Shown here: piece by piece, positions 36,244 through 46,141 of the stretch
Position numbering within the stretch: position 1 is the first letter of the stretch
Layout of the letters: each line of letters begins with the position of its first letter
DNA from: Myxococcales bacterium
Lineage (GTDB): Bacteria; Myxococcota_A; Polyangia; Haliangiales; Haliangiaceae
DNA length: 64,000 nt
Reading direction: 5' to 3'
Assembly (NCBI GenBank): GCA_016706545.1
Contig: JADJJK010000022.1
Span: 1 to 64,000, forward strand
Program-made: the position numbers and the translations under genes
Notes under the pieces: generated by a model
What the model saw: only the letters and a program-made list of their open reading frames with translations
Told to the model about the DNA's origin: nothing
Databases searched by the model: none

Positions 36244-36951
36244 ATGCGACTCGCTGCAGGACTAAGCCTTGTGTTGGCCGGATGCGGTTTTTCCGGAAGT
36301 GGGACGCCCCCTGACGCGATGCCTGACGCCAAGCCCGACGCGCGCCCCGACGCGATGCCCGACGCCGCGGTGGACCTCGTGCGCTTTCGCAAGACCGGCG
36401 ACGGCGTGACGGCGTCCCCGCTCGGCTCCCCCATGGGCAACCAGCGAGAGGGCCTGCAGTGCCCGGCGGATGAGCTGCCCATCGGCGCGGCATTCGACGT
36501 CACCGACAACGTGGTCGCGGCCCACGGCCAGCGCGTGGTCACCAGCCTGCACGTGCGCTGCGGCAAGGTCGAACTCGTGGACGGCGCGCCACGGACCACG
36601 CCGACCGCGCGGATCTCCACCCTGGCCAACGCCTGCGCGACCTACGCCCCGGTGACCACCAGCGCAGAGGCGCTGTGCCCGGCCGGCACGGTGCTCCTGG
36701 GGTTGACCGGCAATCATGGCACCGGCAGCATGTTCAACAACGTGTCCTTGCAATGCGCCGCGCTGGTGGGCGGCGTGGTCACCGGCACGCTGACCGCGGT
36801 CGCGGTCACCGGCACCGGCGGTGACACCAACCTCCCAGATGTCACCCAGTGCGTGCCGCCCCGCGCGCTGGGCGCCCTCAAGTCGTACGTCGACTGCGGC
36901 GCGGACGCGGTGCTCGCCTCGTGCTTCGCGATCACCTCGACCCGGCTGTGA
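36244..36951 (+). CDS. Lipoprotein with PDA repeats and a secreted Cys-rich domain
   Basis: A 235-residue protein: lipoprotein signal (LSLVLAGCGFSG), then seven repeats of PDA(M/K/R), the Pro-Asp-Ala linker frequent in surface lipoproteins of Kofleriaceae-type Myxococcota, then a 180-residue domain with conserved-looking Cys (LQCPADELPIGAAF, VRCGKVEL, LQCAALV). No enzymatic motif was recognised. Its first 15 codons are the right edge of the duplicated segment. Confidence 0.7.
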   Translation: MRLAAGLSLVLAGCGFSGSGTPPDAMPDAKPDARPDAMPDAAVDLVRFRKTGDGVTASPLGSPMGNQREGLQCPADELPIGAAFDVTDNVVAAHGQRVVTSLHVRCGKVELVDGAPRTTPTARISTLANACATYAPVTTSAEALCPAGTVLLGLTGNHGTGSMFNNVSLQCAALVGGVVTGTLTAVAVTGTGGDTNLPDVTQCVPPRALGALKSYVDCGADAVLASCFAITSTRL

Positions 36952-36966
36952 GCCAGGCGCCCGCGC

Positions 36967-37974
36967 TCACGGCTTGCGCGCTGGCCGGTCGCCCACGTAC
37001 TGCCAGCCAAAGCGCCCCTTGACGCACAGGTGGCCGTGGGTCACGGATGACTCCACCGGCGAGGTGACCTTCACCACCTGGTTGTCCTGGGTGTGCAACG
37101 TCAACGCGCAGCCAACGCCGCAGTACGGGCACACCGTGGTGGTCTGGGCCTGCCGCGTCTCGTCCCAGGCGCCGGCCTGGCGAAGCGCGTGCTCGCGCGA
37201 GAACACCAGCGCGCCGGTGGGGCACACGCCGATGCAGTTGCCGCAGAACACGCACGCGGAGTCTGGCAACGAGACCGCGAACTCGGTGGAGATGCGCGCG
37301 TCGAAGCCGCGGCCCGCGACCGCGATGGCGAAGCTGTTCTGCGCGTCAGCGCCGCAGGCCTCCACGCACTTGTAGCAGAGGATGCACTTGGCGTAGTCGC
37401 GGTCAAACAGCTCGTTGTCCACCTTGGCTGGCTGCGCCACCGTCGCCGCGTGCGCGCCTTCTGGCGCGTGGTGGTGGCCCGGCTCGCTGGCCTCTCGCTC
37501 CCCGGCCTGGGCCGGCGAGGCCGGCGGACCAAAGCGCTCGGGGCGGGCGCCATAGCGCTCCATCCACTCGGCGATCTTCGGGGTCGCTGACAGATCGACG
37601 GACGACCCCAAGAGCTCCAGCACCAACTTGCGCGACAGCCGCACCCGCGCGGAGTCGGTGTGGATCACCATGCCGGCCTCGGCCTTGCGCGAGCACGCGG
37701 GCACCAGGGTGCGCGCGCCCTCCAGCTCCACCACGCAGATGCGGCACACGTTGACGGGCGTCAGGTTCTTGGCGAAGCACAACGTGGGCGTGTCGACGCC
37801 GCGCGCCGAGCACGCCTCCAGCACGGTCGCGCCCTCGGCCACCCGCACGGCCTGCCCGTCCACCGAGAGCTCCACCAGGCGCGGGCGCGGCTCGTCGGGC
37901 GCGTGCGGCGCCTGGTCCGCCGGCCGGACCCTGCCGCCCAGCGCAGCGGGCTGTAAGACCGGGAGGCGGATCAT
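36967..37974 (-). CDS. Formate dehydrogenase alpha subunit, N-terminal Fe-S half as a separate polypeptide
   Basis: A 335-residue protein corresponding to the N-terminal third of NAD-dependent formate dehydrogenase FdhA/FdsA. It has a [2Fe-2S] ferredoxin-like domain (CFAKNLTPVNVCRICVVE), a His-Cys [4Fe-4S] region, two ferredoxin [4Fe-4S] motifs (CILCYKCVEAC, CVFCGNCIGVC) and the first part of the molybdopterin domain with its [4Fe-4S] ligands (CPYCGVGC ... HLCVKGRFG). It then stops at GDRPARKP, exactly where the usual protein continues into the Mo/W-bis-PGD domain. The remainder is found at 51630-53576. The ATG (37972-37974) overlaps the stop of the NuoE-NuoF-like gene. Confidence 0.85.
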   Translation of the reverse strand: MIRLPVLQPAALGGRVRPADQAPHAPDEPRPRLVELSVDGQAVRVAEGATVLEACSARGVDTPTLCFAKNLTPVNVCRICVVELEGARTLVPACSRKAEAGMVIHTDSARVRLSRKLVLELLGSSVDLSATPKIAEWMERYGARPERFGPPASPAQAGEREASEPGHHHAPEGAHAATVAQPAKVDNELFDRDYAKCILCYKCVEACGADAQNSFAIAVAGRGFDARISTEFAVSLPDSACVFCGNCIGVCPTGALVFSREHALRQAGAWDETRQAQTTTVCPYCGVGCALTLHTQDNQVVKVTSPVESSVTHGHLCVKGRFGWQYVGDRPARKP

Positions 37975-39821
37975 GGCTTGGGCTCCTTGGCCGCCGCGGC
38001 GGCCGCTGGTGGGAACAGCGCGCCCAGCCGCGCCACCGCGCTCTCGATCGCGCTGGAGGCGGTCTGGCCCAGGCCGCAGATGGAGGCGTCGCGCATCGCG
38101 CAGCCAAGCTCCCGCAGGAGCTCCTGCTCCTGCTGGTGGGAGCCGCGCGGCGCGCCGCGGACCAGCCGGGCCACCAGCTCCTCCTGGCGCACCGTCCCCA
38201 CCCGGCATGGCACGCACTGGCCACAGCTCTCGTCGCGAAAGAAGCTGGCGATGCGCGCCAGCACCGGCCCCACCGGGATGCTGCTGTCGAGCACCAGCAC
38301 CACGCCGGAGCCCAAGGTCGCGCCGACCTTGCGGGTGTCCTCGAAGGTCAGCGGCAGATCTAGCTCCGCGGGCCCCAGGAAGGTGCCGGCCGCGCCGCCG
38401 AGCAGCACCGCCGCGACGTCGGTCGCGCCCGCGAGCTCCAGCAGGTGCCGCAGGCTCACGCCAAACGGCAGCTCGTAGAGACCTGGGCGCGCCACCTTGC
38501 CGGAGACGCAGAACAGCCGGGTGCCCGGCGAGCCCGAGGTGCCGACCTCGCGGTACGCGGCGGCCCCCTCGGTGAGGATGGGCAAGACGTTGGCCAAGGT
38601 CTCCACGTTGTTGACCACGGTAGGCCGGCCAAACAAGCCGGACTCGACGGGGAACGGGGGCTTGGTGCGCGGCTCACCGCGGAACCCCTCCAGCGAGGCA
38701 AAGAGCGCGGTCTCCTCCCCGCAGATGTACGCGCCCGCGCCTTGCCGGATCTCCAGCTCGAAGGCCACGCCGCGGCCGAGGATGTCGGCGCCCAGGAGCC
38801 CGCGGGCCCGCGCCTTGGCGATGGCGGAGGACAGCCGCGCGTGCGCCAGCGGGTACTCCCCGCGCAGATAGAGGAAGCCCTGCTCGGCGCCCACGGTGAT
38901 GCCGGCGATCGTCATCGCCTCGACGACGGCGAACGGATCGTGCTCCATGAGCACGCGGTCTTTGAACGTGCCCGGCTCGGACTCGTCCGCGTTGCAGACG
39001 AGGTACTTGGGCCGCGCCGTGGCCTGCGCCACCGCCTGCCACTTGCGCCCGGTGGGGAACGCCGCGCCGCCGCGGCCGACCAGGCCGGACTCCGAGATCT
39101 CGCGCAGCACCCACGACGGGCCGCGCTCCAGCGCCAGCCGCAGCGCCTGGTACCCACCGGCCGCGCGATACGCATCCAGGCTCTCCGGATCGACCTGGCC
39201 GACCCGCCGAAGCAAGCGAGGCGCGCCCGCGCTCCATGGGACCGCGCCGGTCGCCTGCGGCGCGCACAGCGTCCACGCCGCCGACGACGACGGCGAGTGA
39301 CCCGCGAGCGCGTCCGCGCAGCCCGCCACGTCCACCGGCCCCCACGCCACGGCGCGCGGCGCCACGCCAGCCTCGGTCAGCATGGCGGCCGGGGCGTGCT
39401 CGCACAGGCCCAGGCACGGGCTGCGCAGCCACATGGCGCCGTTGTGCGCTCGGCCCGGGGCGCCCGCTCGCGCCTCTAGCTGCGCGGTCAACGCCGGCGC
39501 GCCGGCGGCGTGACACGCCAGATCGTCGCACACGTGCAGGACCCGCGAAGGACGCTCGGTGAGCGAGAACAGCGCGTAGAACGTGGCCACGCCGTACGCC
39601 TCGGCCGGCGGCACGTGCAGCCGCTCGCACAGATAGCCCAGCGCACCCGGGGTCACCCAGCCGAGCCGCGACTGGATCGCGTGCAACCCGGGGAGCAGCA
39701 GGTGGCGCAGCCCGGCGGACTCGCGCAGCGAGGTCGCCGCCGGGACCGCCGGCCCAAGCAGCGCGTCTACCGCAGCCCGATCTTCCTCGGTCGCAGGGGC
39801 CGTGATGGGTTTCAGGTCCAC
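37971..39821 (-). CDS. NuoE-NuoF fusion, NADH-binding subunit of formate dehydrogenase
   Basis: A 616-residue diaphorase subunit. Residues ~1-170 are NuoE-like with a thioredoxin-fold [2Fe-2S] site (CDDLACH, CLGLCEHAP). Residues ~200-600 are NuoF-like with the FMN/NADH glycine motifs (GLVGRGGAAFPTGRKW, GAGAYICGEETAL) and the C-terminal [4Fe-4S] motif ESCGQCVPCRVG. This is the FdsG-FdsB fusion form of NAD-dependent formate dehydrogenases. The GTG at 39821 is the apparent start. It is translationally coupled to the Fe-S half of FdhA downstream, so the pair would carry electrons between formate oxidation and NAD+. Confidence 0.88.
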   Translation of the reverse strand: MDLKPITAPATEEDRAAVDALLGPAVPAATSLRESAGLRHLLLPGLHAIQSRLGWVTPGALGYLCERLHVPPAEAYGVATFYALFSLTERPSRVLHVCDDLACHAAGAPALTAQLEARAGAPGRAHNGAMWLRSPCLGLCEHAPAAMLTEAGVAPRAVAWGPVDVAGCADALAGHSPSSSAAWTLCAPQATGAVPWSAGAPRLLRRVGQVDPESLDAYRAAGGYQALRLALERGPSWVLREISESGLVGRGGAAFPTGRKWQAVAQATARPKYLVCNADESEPGTFKDRVLMEHDPFAVVEAMTIAGITVGAEQGFLYLRGEYPLAHARLSSAIAKARARGLLGADILGRGVAFELEIRQGAGAYICGEETALFASLEGFRGEPRTKPPFPVESGLFGRPTVVNNVETLANVLPILTEGAAAYREVGTSGSPGTRLFCVSGKVARPGLYELPFGVSLRHLLELAGATDVAAVLLGGAAGTFLGPAELDLPLTFEDTRKVGATLGSGVVLVLDSSIPVGPVLARIASFFRDESCGQCVPCRVGTVRQEELVARLVRGAPRGSHQQEQELLRELGCAMRDASICGLGQTASSAIESAVARLGALFPPAAAAAAKEPKP

Positions 39822-39900
39822 CGCGGCAGCATACCAGCATCTCTCCGATTAGCGCTGGGCAGGCCGCACAACCGCGTTCGCTCCGCGTCGATCAACCAGC

Positions 39901-39940
39901 GCGTCCGCGAGCGTCCGCGAGCGTCCACAAGCGTCCGCAG
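39901..39940. repeat. 10-bp tandem repeat in the intergenic region
   Basis: Four units of GCGTCCGCGA (third and fourth slightly changed) between the divergent NuoEF and TSP3 genes. Otherwise 39822-40116 shows no gene; a promoter could not be assigned. Confidence 0.8.
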
Positions 39941-40116
39941 AACACCGAGTCGAGCCGTTCCCACGCGCATCCCCGACGCGCCTCCCCAGCTACCCGGCTG
40001 GCGTCCTTAGGCGAAGTGCTTCACCCATCGCGACTGCGGCCGAAGCACCCAGCACACCCTGCTTGTGATTTCGGATGGCTTTGGGTTGCCAGGCGCAGCC
40101 CCGCATGAGAGGATCT

Positions 40117-43100
40117 ATGCGGATAATTCGACGAGGTCTGTGGGCTGCGGCCGCCTGGGTTCTGGCCGCTTGTTCCGGTGAACCAGCGCGGACGCCGGAG
40201 GTCGACGAGGTCGGGCAGCGCGTCCTTGGCGACCACGATGACGACGGCGTGCTCGACGAAGCCGACCTGGATGACGACAACGACGGCATCCTCGATCAGG
40301 TGGAGTGCCCGGCGCCGACGCTGGCGGCCCAGGAGTTCTGGGTGATGTTCAACCCCAACAACTCCGCCTCTGGTCGCCGCGACGTCCACGTGGCCGGCGC
40401 CGCCGGCACGATGGTCACCATCGCCGGGGCGGCCCCGGTCGCGATCCCGGCCTCCGGCATCCTCACCGTCGACACCGGCCTTGGCCGGGTGCCCGCCGCC
40501 AACACGCTGGAGAGCGGCAAGTCCTTCCAGATCACGTCGAACGCCCCGGTGCAGGTGTTCGCCAACAACTTCCAGCCCTTCACCGTGGACGCCTTCACGG
40601 TGGTGCCGGTGCAGCTCCTGGGCACGGACTACCGCGCCATCGGCTACCCCAACTCCATCGGCCAGGCCTCGCAGGTCTCGGTGTACGCGACCGAGGACAA
40701 CACCACGGTCACCATCGCGGGCCTGGCGCCGTTCGTCATGAACCGCGGCCAGTCGTACCTGCGCTCGGCGGTGGGAGACGCCACCGGCCTGCGCGTCACC
40801 GCCGACAAGCCGGTGGCGGTCAACTCCGGCGACGCCTGCCTCAACACGGGCGCCGGCGCCTGCGATCACGTGGAGGAGATGCTGTTTCCGGTGGACTCGT
40901 GGTCCAGCGACTTCTTCATCCCGACGATCCCGCAGGGCCAGAACTTCCGCGTGGTCGCCGCCACCGACGGCACCCAGGTGACGGTGGACGGCGCGGTGGT
41001 CGGCACCATCAACGCCGGCCAGTTCTACTCCGGCAGCGGCGGCGGTCACCGCGTGCAGACCAGCCACCCGGCCGAGGTCTACATCATCGCGCTGGGTGAC
41101 ACCAGCGGCACCGGCGACCCGGCGTTCATCCTGATGCCCGGCGCGCAGAACGGCGTCGGCTCGGCGACGTTCTCCGCGCTGGCCGCCGACAACGTCAACA
41201 CCCTGGCCATCTCCATGCCCACGGCGGCGGTGAGCAGCCTGCGGCTCGACGGCGCGGCGGTGTCGCCGACCTGGACCGCGTACCCAAGCGGCGGCTACTC
41301 GTACGCGCAGATCACGGTGGCGGTGGGCTCGCACACGCTGACCGCCGACCAGGCCTTCATCCCGGTCGTCTGGGGCGAGAAGTCGTTCGAGAGCTACGGC
41401 TACGTCGCCGGCTACGGATACCCGCCGGGCACCTGCACCACCGACACCGACAACGACGGGCAGATCGATAGCTTCGACCGCGACAGCGACGGCGACGGCA
41501 TCGACGACGTCGACGAGTCTGGCGGCACCGACGCCAACAACGACGGCATCGCCGACGGGCCGATCGACGGCAACGGCGTGCCGACCTCGTCCGGAGGCGG
41601 CACCGACCCGCCGGACACCGACGGCGACGGCACCGATGACAACCGCGACCCCGACAGCGACAACGACGGCGTGCTCGACACCACCGACACCAACCGCACC
41701 AACGCCAACGTCTGCCGCGACGTGGACGCCGACACCTGCGACGACTGCAGCGTGACCGGCGCCAACAACTCCGGCGGCAACGTGGCCAACGACGGGCCAG
41801 ACGCCGACGGCGATGGGCAGTGCAACGCCAGCGATGGGGACGATGACAACGACGGCGTCGTGGACGCCGCTGACAGCAACCCGACCGACGCCAACGTCTG
41901 TCGCGACGTGGACGCCGACACCTGCGACGACTGCAGCGTGACCGGCGCCAACGGCTCCGGCGGCAACGTGGCCAACGACGGCGCCGACAACGACGGCGAC
42001 GGCCAGTGTAACGGCGGCGACGGGGACGACGACAACGACGGCGCGCCGGACGCGAGCGACTCCGACGACGGTAACCCCAACGTCTGCTCGGACAGCGACG
42101 CCGACACCTGCGACGACTGCAGCGGCGGCAGCTACAACCCGGCGTCCGACGGCGCGGACTCGGACGGCGACGGCCAGTGCAACGCCGGCGATGGCGACGA
42201 CGACAACGACGGCGCGCCGGACGCGAGCGACTCCGACGACAGTAACCCCAACGTCTGCTCGGACACCGACGGCGACTCCTGCGAGGACTGCTCCTCCGGC
42301 ACGTTCAGCCTCAGCGCAGACGGCCCGGACAACGACGGCGATGGCGCCTGCAACGCGGGCGACGCCGACGACGACAACGACGGCGCCGCCGATGACAACG
42401 ATGCCGACGACACTAACCCCAACGTCTGCTCGGACGCCGACGGCGACTCCTGCGAGGACTGCTCCTCCGGCACGTTCAGCCTCAGCGCAGACGGCCCGGA
42501 CAACGACAGCGATGGCGCCTGCAACGCGGGCGACGCCGACGACGACAACGACGGCGCCGCCGATGACAACGACGCCGACGACACTAACCCCAACGCCTGT
42601 TCGGATGTCGATGGCGACACCTGCGATGACTGTGCCCTTGGCACCTTCTCCACCGCGGCCGACGGCCCAGACAACGACGGCGATGGCACCTGCAACGCAG
42701 GCGACGCTGACGACGACGACGACGGCGCCGCCGATGACGTCGACGCAGACGACAGTAACCCCAACGTCTGCTCGGATGTCGATGGCGACACCTGCGACGA
42801 CTGCGCCACCGGCACCTATGGCCCGATGAACGACGGCGCGGACGCCGACGGCGACGGGCAGTGCGACGCTGGCGACACCGATAACGACGGCGACGGCGCC
42901 AACGATGACAACGACTCCGATGACGCAAACCCGCTGGTGTGCTCTGACGTCGATGGCGACACCTGCGAGGACTGCAGCAGCGGCACCTACGCTCCGGGCT
43001 CCGATGGGCCGGATCAGGACGCCGATGGCTCGTGCGACGCCGGTGACACCGACGACGACGGCGACAGCGTCCCCGACGGCGAGGACAACTGCCCGCTCCT

Positions 43101-45481
43101 GGCCAACCCCGGACAGGAGGACGCCAACGAGGACGGCGTGGGCAACGTGTGCCAGGACGACGCCGACGGCGACGGCGTCCAGAACGCGCAGGACAACTGC
43201 CCGCTGGCCGGCAACGCCGACCAGATGGACACCGACGCGGACGGCACCGGCAACCTGTGCGACAGCGACGACGACGGCGACAACGTGATCGACGACGCCG
43301 ACAACTGCCCGCTTTTGGCCAACGCCGATCAGCGCAACACGGACGGCGCGGTGGACGGCGGCGACCTGTGCGATGGCGACGACGACAACGACGGCGTGGC
43401 CGACGGCGGCGACAACTGCGCCCTGGTGGCCAACTCCAACCAGGCGGACTACGACAGCGACGGCGCTGGCGACGCCTGCGACGCCACCAACGACCGCGAC
43501 ATCGACGGCGACGCCACCCCGGACGTGCGCGACAACTGCCCCGACGACGTCAACGGCGACCAGCGCGACGCCGACGCCGACGGCCAGGGCGATGTCTGCG
43601 ACGTCGACGACAACGACGACGGCTTCGAGGACGGCATCTCGGCGGCCGGTGGCGGCTGCTCGGCGGGCGGCGGCGCGGGCGGCAGCCTGCCGGCGCTGGG
43701 CGCGGCGATGATGCTGGCGCTCCTGCGCCGTCGCCGCCGCCGCGCGGCGGTGGGCGCGGCCGGCGCGGCCGCTGCGGGCCTCGCGGGCCTGGGCGCGCCC
43801 TCGGTGGCGACCGCGCAGACCATGCCCCAGCTCGACGAGGCCAAGGACTTCTCGGCCGAGCGCTTCCAGCTCTCGTCGTCGCGCGACGGCATCCTCAACG
43901 TGGAGTCCGCCACCGTGCGCAGCCAGGGCTCGTGGGACGTGCACCTGTGGATGGGCGACGCCAACGATCCGCTGACCCTGACCACCGCCTCCGATGGTGA
44001 GCGCGTGGGCTCGCTGGTCAAGAACCGCTTCGGCGGCGAGCTCGGCGGCAGCATGGTGGTGCTGCCGTACCTGGCGGTGGCCATCGATCTGCCGCTCATC
44101 CTGGCGCAGGATCGCGACAGCACGCTCGGCGGCGTGACCACCATGCTCGACGACATCGGCGGGGTCGGCGTGGGCGACCTGCGCATCAGCCCCAAGCTGC
44201 GCCTCCTGCGCCGCGCCAGATCCGGCGTGGACCTCGCGCTGCGCGCGCAGCTCACGCTGCCCACCGGCTCCACCGACAACTACCGCGGCGAGGACGGCCT
44301 GAGCCTGTCGCCGTCGGCGATGCTGTCGAGCCGGCGCGGCGCGATGCGCTGGGCCGTCGACCTTGGCTACCTGATGCGCCGGCAGACGCAGGTGGCAGAT
44401 CTGCGAGTGGATGACGAGGTGCGGCTGCAGCTCGGCGGCGCGTACCGCGTAGCGCGGCCCGCCGAGGTGGGCGCCACGCTGTCGGTGGCCACCGCGGCCA
44501 ACGACCTGTTCGCCACCGCGGCGCGCAACCACTCCGAGCTGTCGGCCGGGCCGTCGTTCGAGGTGGGCAGCCAGTGGGTGGTGTTCGCGGCCGCCGGGCT
44601 CGGCCTGCAGAACGGCTACGGCACGCCGGACTGGCGCGCGCTGGCCGGGCTGCGCATCGGCCGGCTCGGCGCCGAGTCGGTGAGCGACGAGAGCGACGGA
44701 GATCGCGACCGCCTCTTTGGCGCCGCAGACCAGTGCCCCGGCGACGCCGAGGACTACGACGGCTTCCAGGACACCGACGGCTGCCCCGACGTCGACAACG
44801 ACGGCGACGGCGTCGCCGACGTCGCCGACCGCGCGCCGATGGAGCCCGAGGACAAGGACGGCTTCCAGGACGACGACGGCGCGCCGGATCCCGACAACGA
44901 CGGTGACGGCTTGGCCGACGCTGGCGACCAGTGCCCCGGCGAGCGCGAGACGCAGAACGGCTACCAGGACGGCGACGGCTGCCCCGACCAGGCCGACGGC
45001 GACGGCGATGGCCTGGCCGATGGCCAGGACGCCTGCGCCGAGGCGGCCGAGGACAAGGACGGCTTCGAGGACGGAGACGGCTGCCCTGAGCTCGACAACG
45101 ATGATAAGCGGCGGCCGGATCGACCTGGTGGACCTGGTGTACTTCCAGACCAACAAGGCCGTGCTGCAGCGGCGCTCGTTCAAGCTGCTCGACAACGTGG
45201 CGGAGGTCATCAACGCGCACACCGAGGTGTCGACGCTCGTCGTCGAGGGCCACACCGACAACGAGGGCGACGACGCCTTCAACCTCGACCTGTCGCAGCG
45301 CCGCGCCGAGGCGGTGGTGGCCTACCTGGTCAAGAAGGGCGTGGACGGCAAGCGCCTGATCGCCAAGGGCTACGGCGAGACCCAGCCGGTGGCGGACAAC
45401 GCCTCCCGCAAGGGCCGCGCCCAGAACCGCCGCGTGCTGTTCAAGATCGACGGCATCACCTCGATCAACTCGGCGCCGTAG
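40117..45481 (+). CDS. Giant surface protein: IgGFc-binding domain, TSP3 repeats, MYXO-CTERM, then OmpA barrel (frameshift near the end)
   Basis: One open frame of about 1,800 codons starts at ATG 40117 (AGAGGA upstream) with a lipoprotein signal (WVLAACSGE). Residues ~65-430 are an IgGFc-binding-type domain. Then come ~740 residues of calcium-binding thrombospondin type 3 repeats (DxDxDG, D(N/G)DG, VCSDVDGDTCDDC). At 43648-43746 a MYXO-CTERM motif (GGGCSAGGGAGG, hydrophobic stretch, RRRRRR) is followed at once by a signal-peptide-like stretch ending ATAQ and an OmpA-family beta barrel, more TSP3 repeats and an OmpA peptidoglycan-binding domain (VEGHTDNEGDD, NLDLSQRRAEAV). A frame change near 45105-45112 separates the OmpA domain. 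It is probably two genes (surface protein and OmpA porin) fused by loss of stop and start, or one fusion. Confidence 0.75.
41430..43640 (+). repeat. Thrombospondin type 3 repeat array (coding)
   Basis: About 2.2 kb of degenerate repeats encoding Asp/Asn/Gly calcium-binding motifs. Within it, blocks of about 150-160 bp (for example around 42240-42400 and 42400-42560) are almost identical, showing recent internal duplication. Confidence 0.85.
43648..43820 (+). other. Internal MYXO-CTERM sorting signal followed by a signal peptide
   Basis: The translation shows the C-terminal sorting signature of myxobacterial surface proteins (Cys within a Gly-rich segment, hydrophobic helix LPALGAAMMLALL, Arg cluster) and, without a stop, the helix AGAAAAGLAGLGAPSVATAQ typical of a Sec signal peptide. 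In other genomes these elements end one protein and begin the next. Confidence 0.7.
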
Positions 45482-45484
45482 CGG

Positions 45485-46141
45485 TCAGAACCCGGCCAGG
45501 CGCTGGCCGACGGTCCGCGCCTCGTGGTCGAGCAGCCAACGCTTGGCCGGCTCGCCACCGCCGAACCCGGTGAGCGAGCCATCCGCGCCGATGACGCGAT
45601 GGCACGGCACGATGATCGAGATCGGGTTCTTGCCGTTGGCCGCGCCGACCGCCCGGCTGGCGTTGCGGTTGCCGATCGCGGTGGCCAGCGCGCCGTAGCT
45701 GCAGGTCGCGGCAAACGGGATGGCGCGGAGCGCTTGCCACACCCGGAGCTGAAACGCGGTGCCGGTGGGCGCGAGCGCGAGCTCGAAGCGCTGGCGCTCT
45801 CCGGCGAAGTACTCGGTGAGCTGAGCGGCGGCGGCGCGCAGCGTGGTCTCGGCGTTCGCCTCATCGGCCCCGGCGGCCCCGGCAGCCCCGGCGGTCCCGC
45901 TGGCGCCATCAGCCTCATCGGCCCCGGCGGCCCCGCTGGCGCCGGGGATCCCGCTGGCGCCAAGCTCGCGGACCGCTGGCCCCGCGAGCTCGACCGGCTC
46001 CCCTCGGTGGTTGGGAAAGTACACCCCGCACAGGCCCTCGCGGGAGGCCACGAGCCGCAGGGGCCCCAGCGCGGAGGGCAGGACCATCGACACCGTCGCA
46101 GGCGCCGCGATAGACCTCGTCGTAGACATCGACACCATCAT
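45485..46141 (-). CDS. ogt: Methylated-DNA--[protein]-cysteine S-methyltransferase
   Basis: A 218-residue suicide repair enzyme that takes methyl groups from O6-methylguanine. The catalytic motif IVPCHRVIGADGSLTGFGGG is intact near the C-terminus, preceded by the HTH segment and RAVGAANGKNP. An unusual Gly/Ala/Ser insertion of ~40 residues (~55-95; GASGAAGADEADGASG type) separates the N-terminal domain from the catalytic domain and is encoded by repeated GGCCCCGGC-like DNA (45860-45960). The tandem ATGs at 46141/46138 follow AGGAG and overlap the stop of the ada-alkA gene, so the two repair genes are coupled. Confidence 0.9.
   Translation of the reverse strand: MMVSMSTTRSIAAPATVSMVLPSALGPLRLVASREGLCGVYFPNHRGEPVELAGPAVRELGASGIPGASGAAGADEADGASGTAGAAGAAGADEANAETTLRAAAAQLTEYFAGERQRFELALAPTGTAFQLRVWQALRAIPFAATCSYGALATAIGNRNASRAVGAANGKNPISIIVPCHRVIGADGSLTGFGGGEPAKRWLLDHEARTVGQRLAGF
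45860..45960. repeat. GC-rich coding repeats in ogt
   Basis: Irregular repeats of GGCCCCGGC/GGCCCCGGCGGCCCC units encoding the Gly/Ala-rich insertion of the Ogt protein. Confidence 0.7.

Noticed and set aside
36967..39821. HoxEFU-type diaphorase of a NAD-reducing hydrogenase
   Set aside because: The Fe-S protein contains the CPYCGVGC...CVKGRFG motif of molybdopterin formate dehydrogenases and no hydrogenase subunits are present.
41430..43640. CRISPR-like regular repeats
   Set aside because: The repeats are coding TSP3 motifs with divergent units and no constant spacers.
40021..45282. A 1,750-codon open frame on the minus strand opposite the TSP3/OmpA gene
   Set aside because: Its translation is low-complexity Val/Ala/Gly/Arg, the mirror of Asp-rich TSP3 codons. 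The plus strand has recognisable domains, signal peptide and ribosome binding site.
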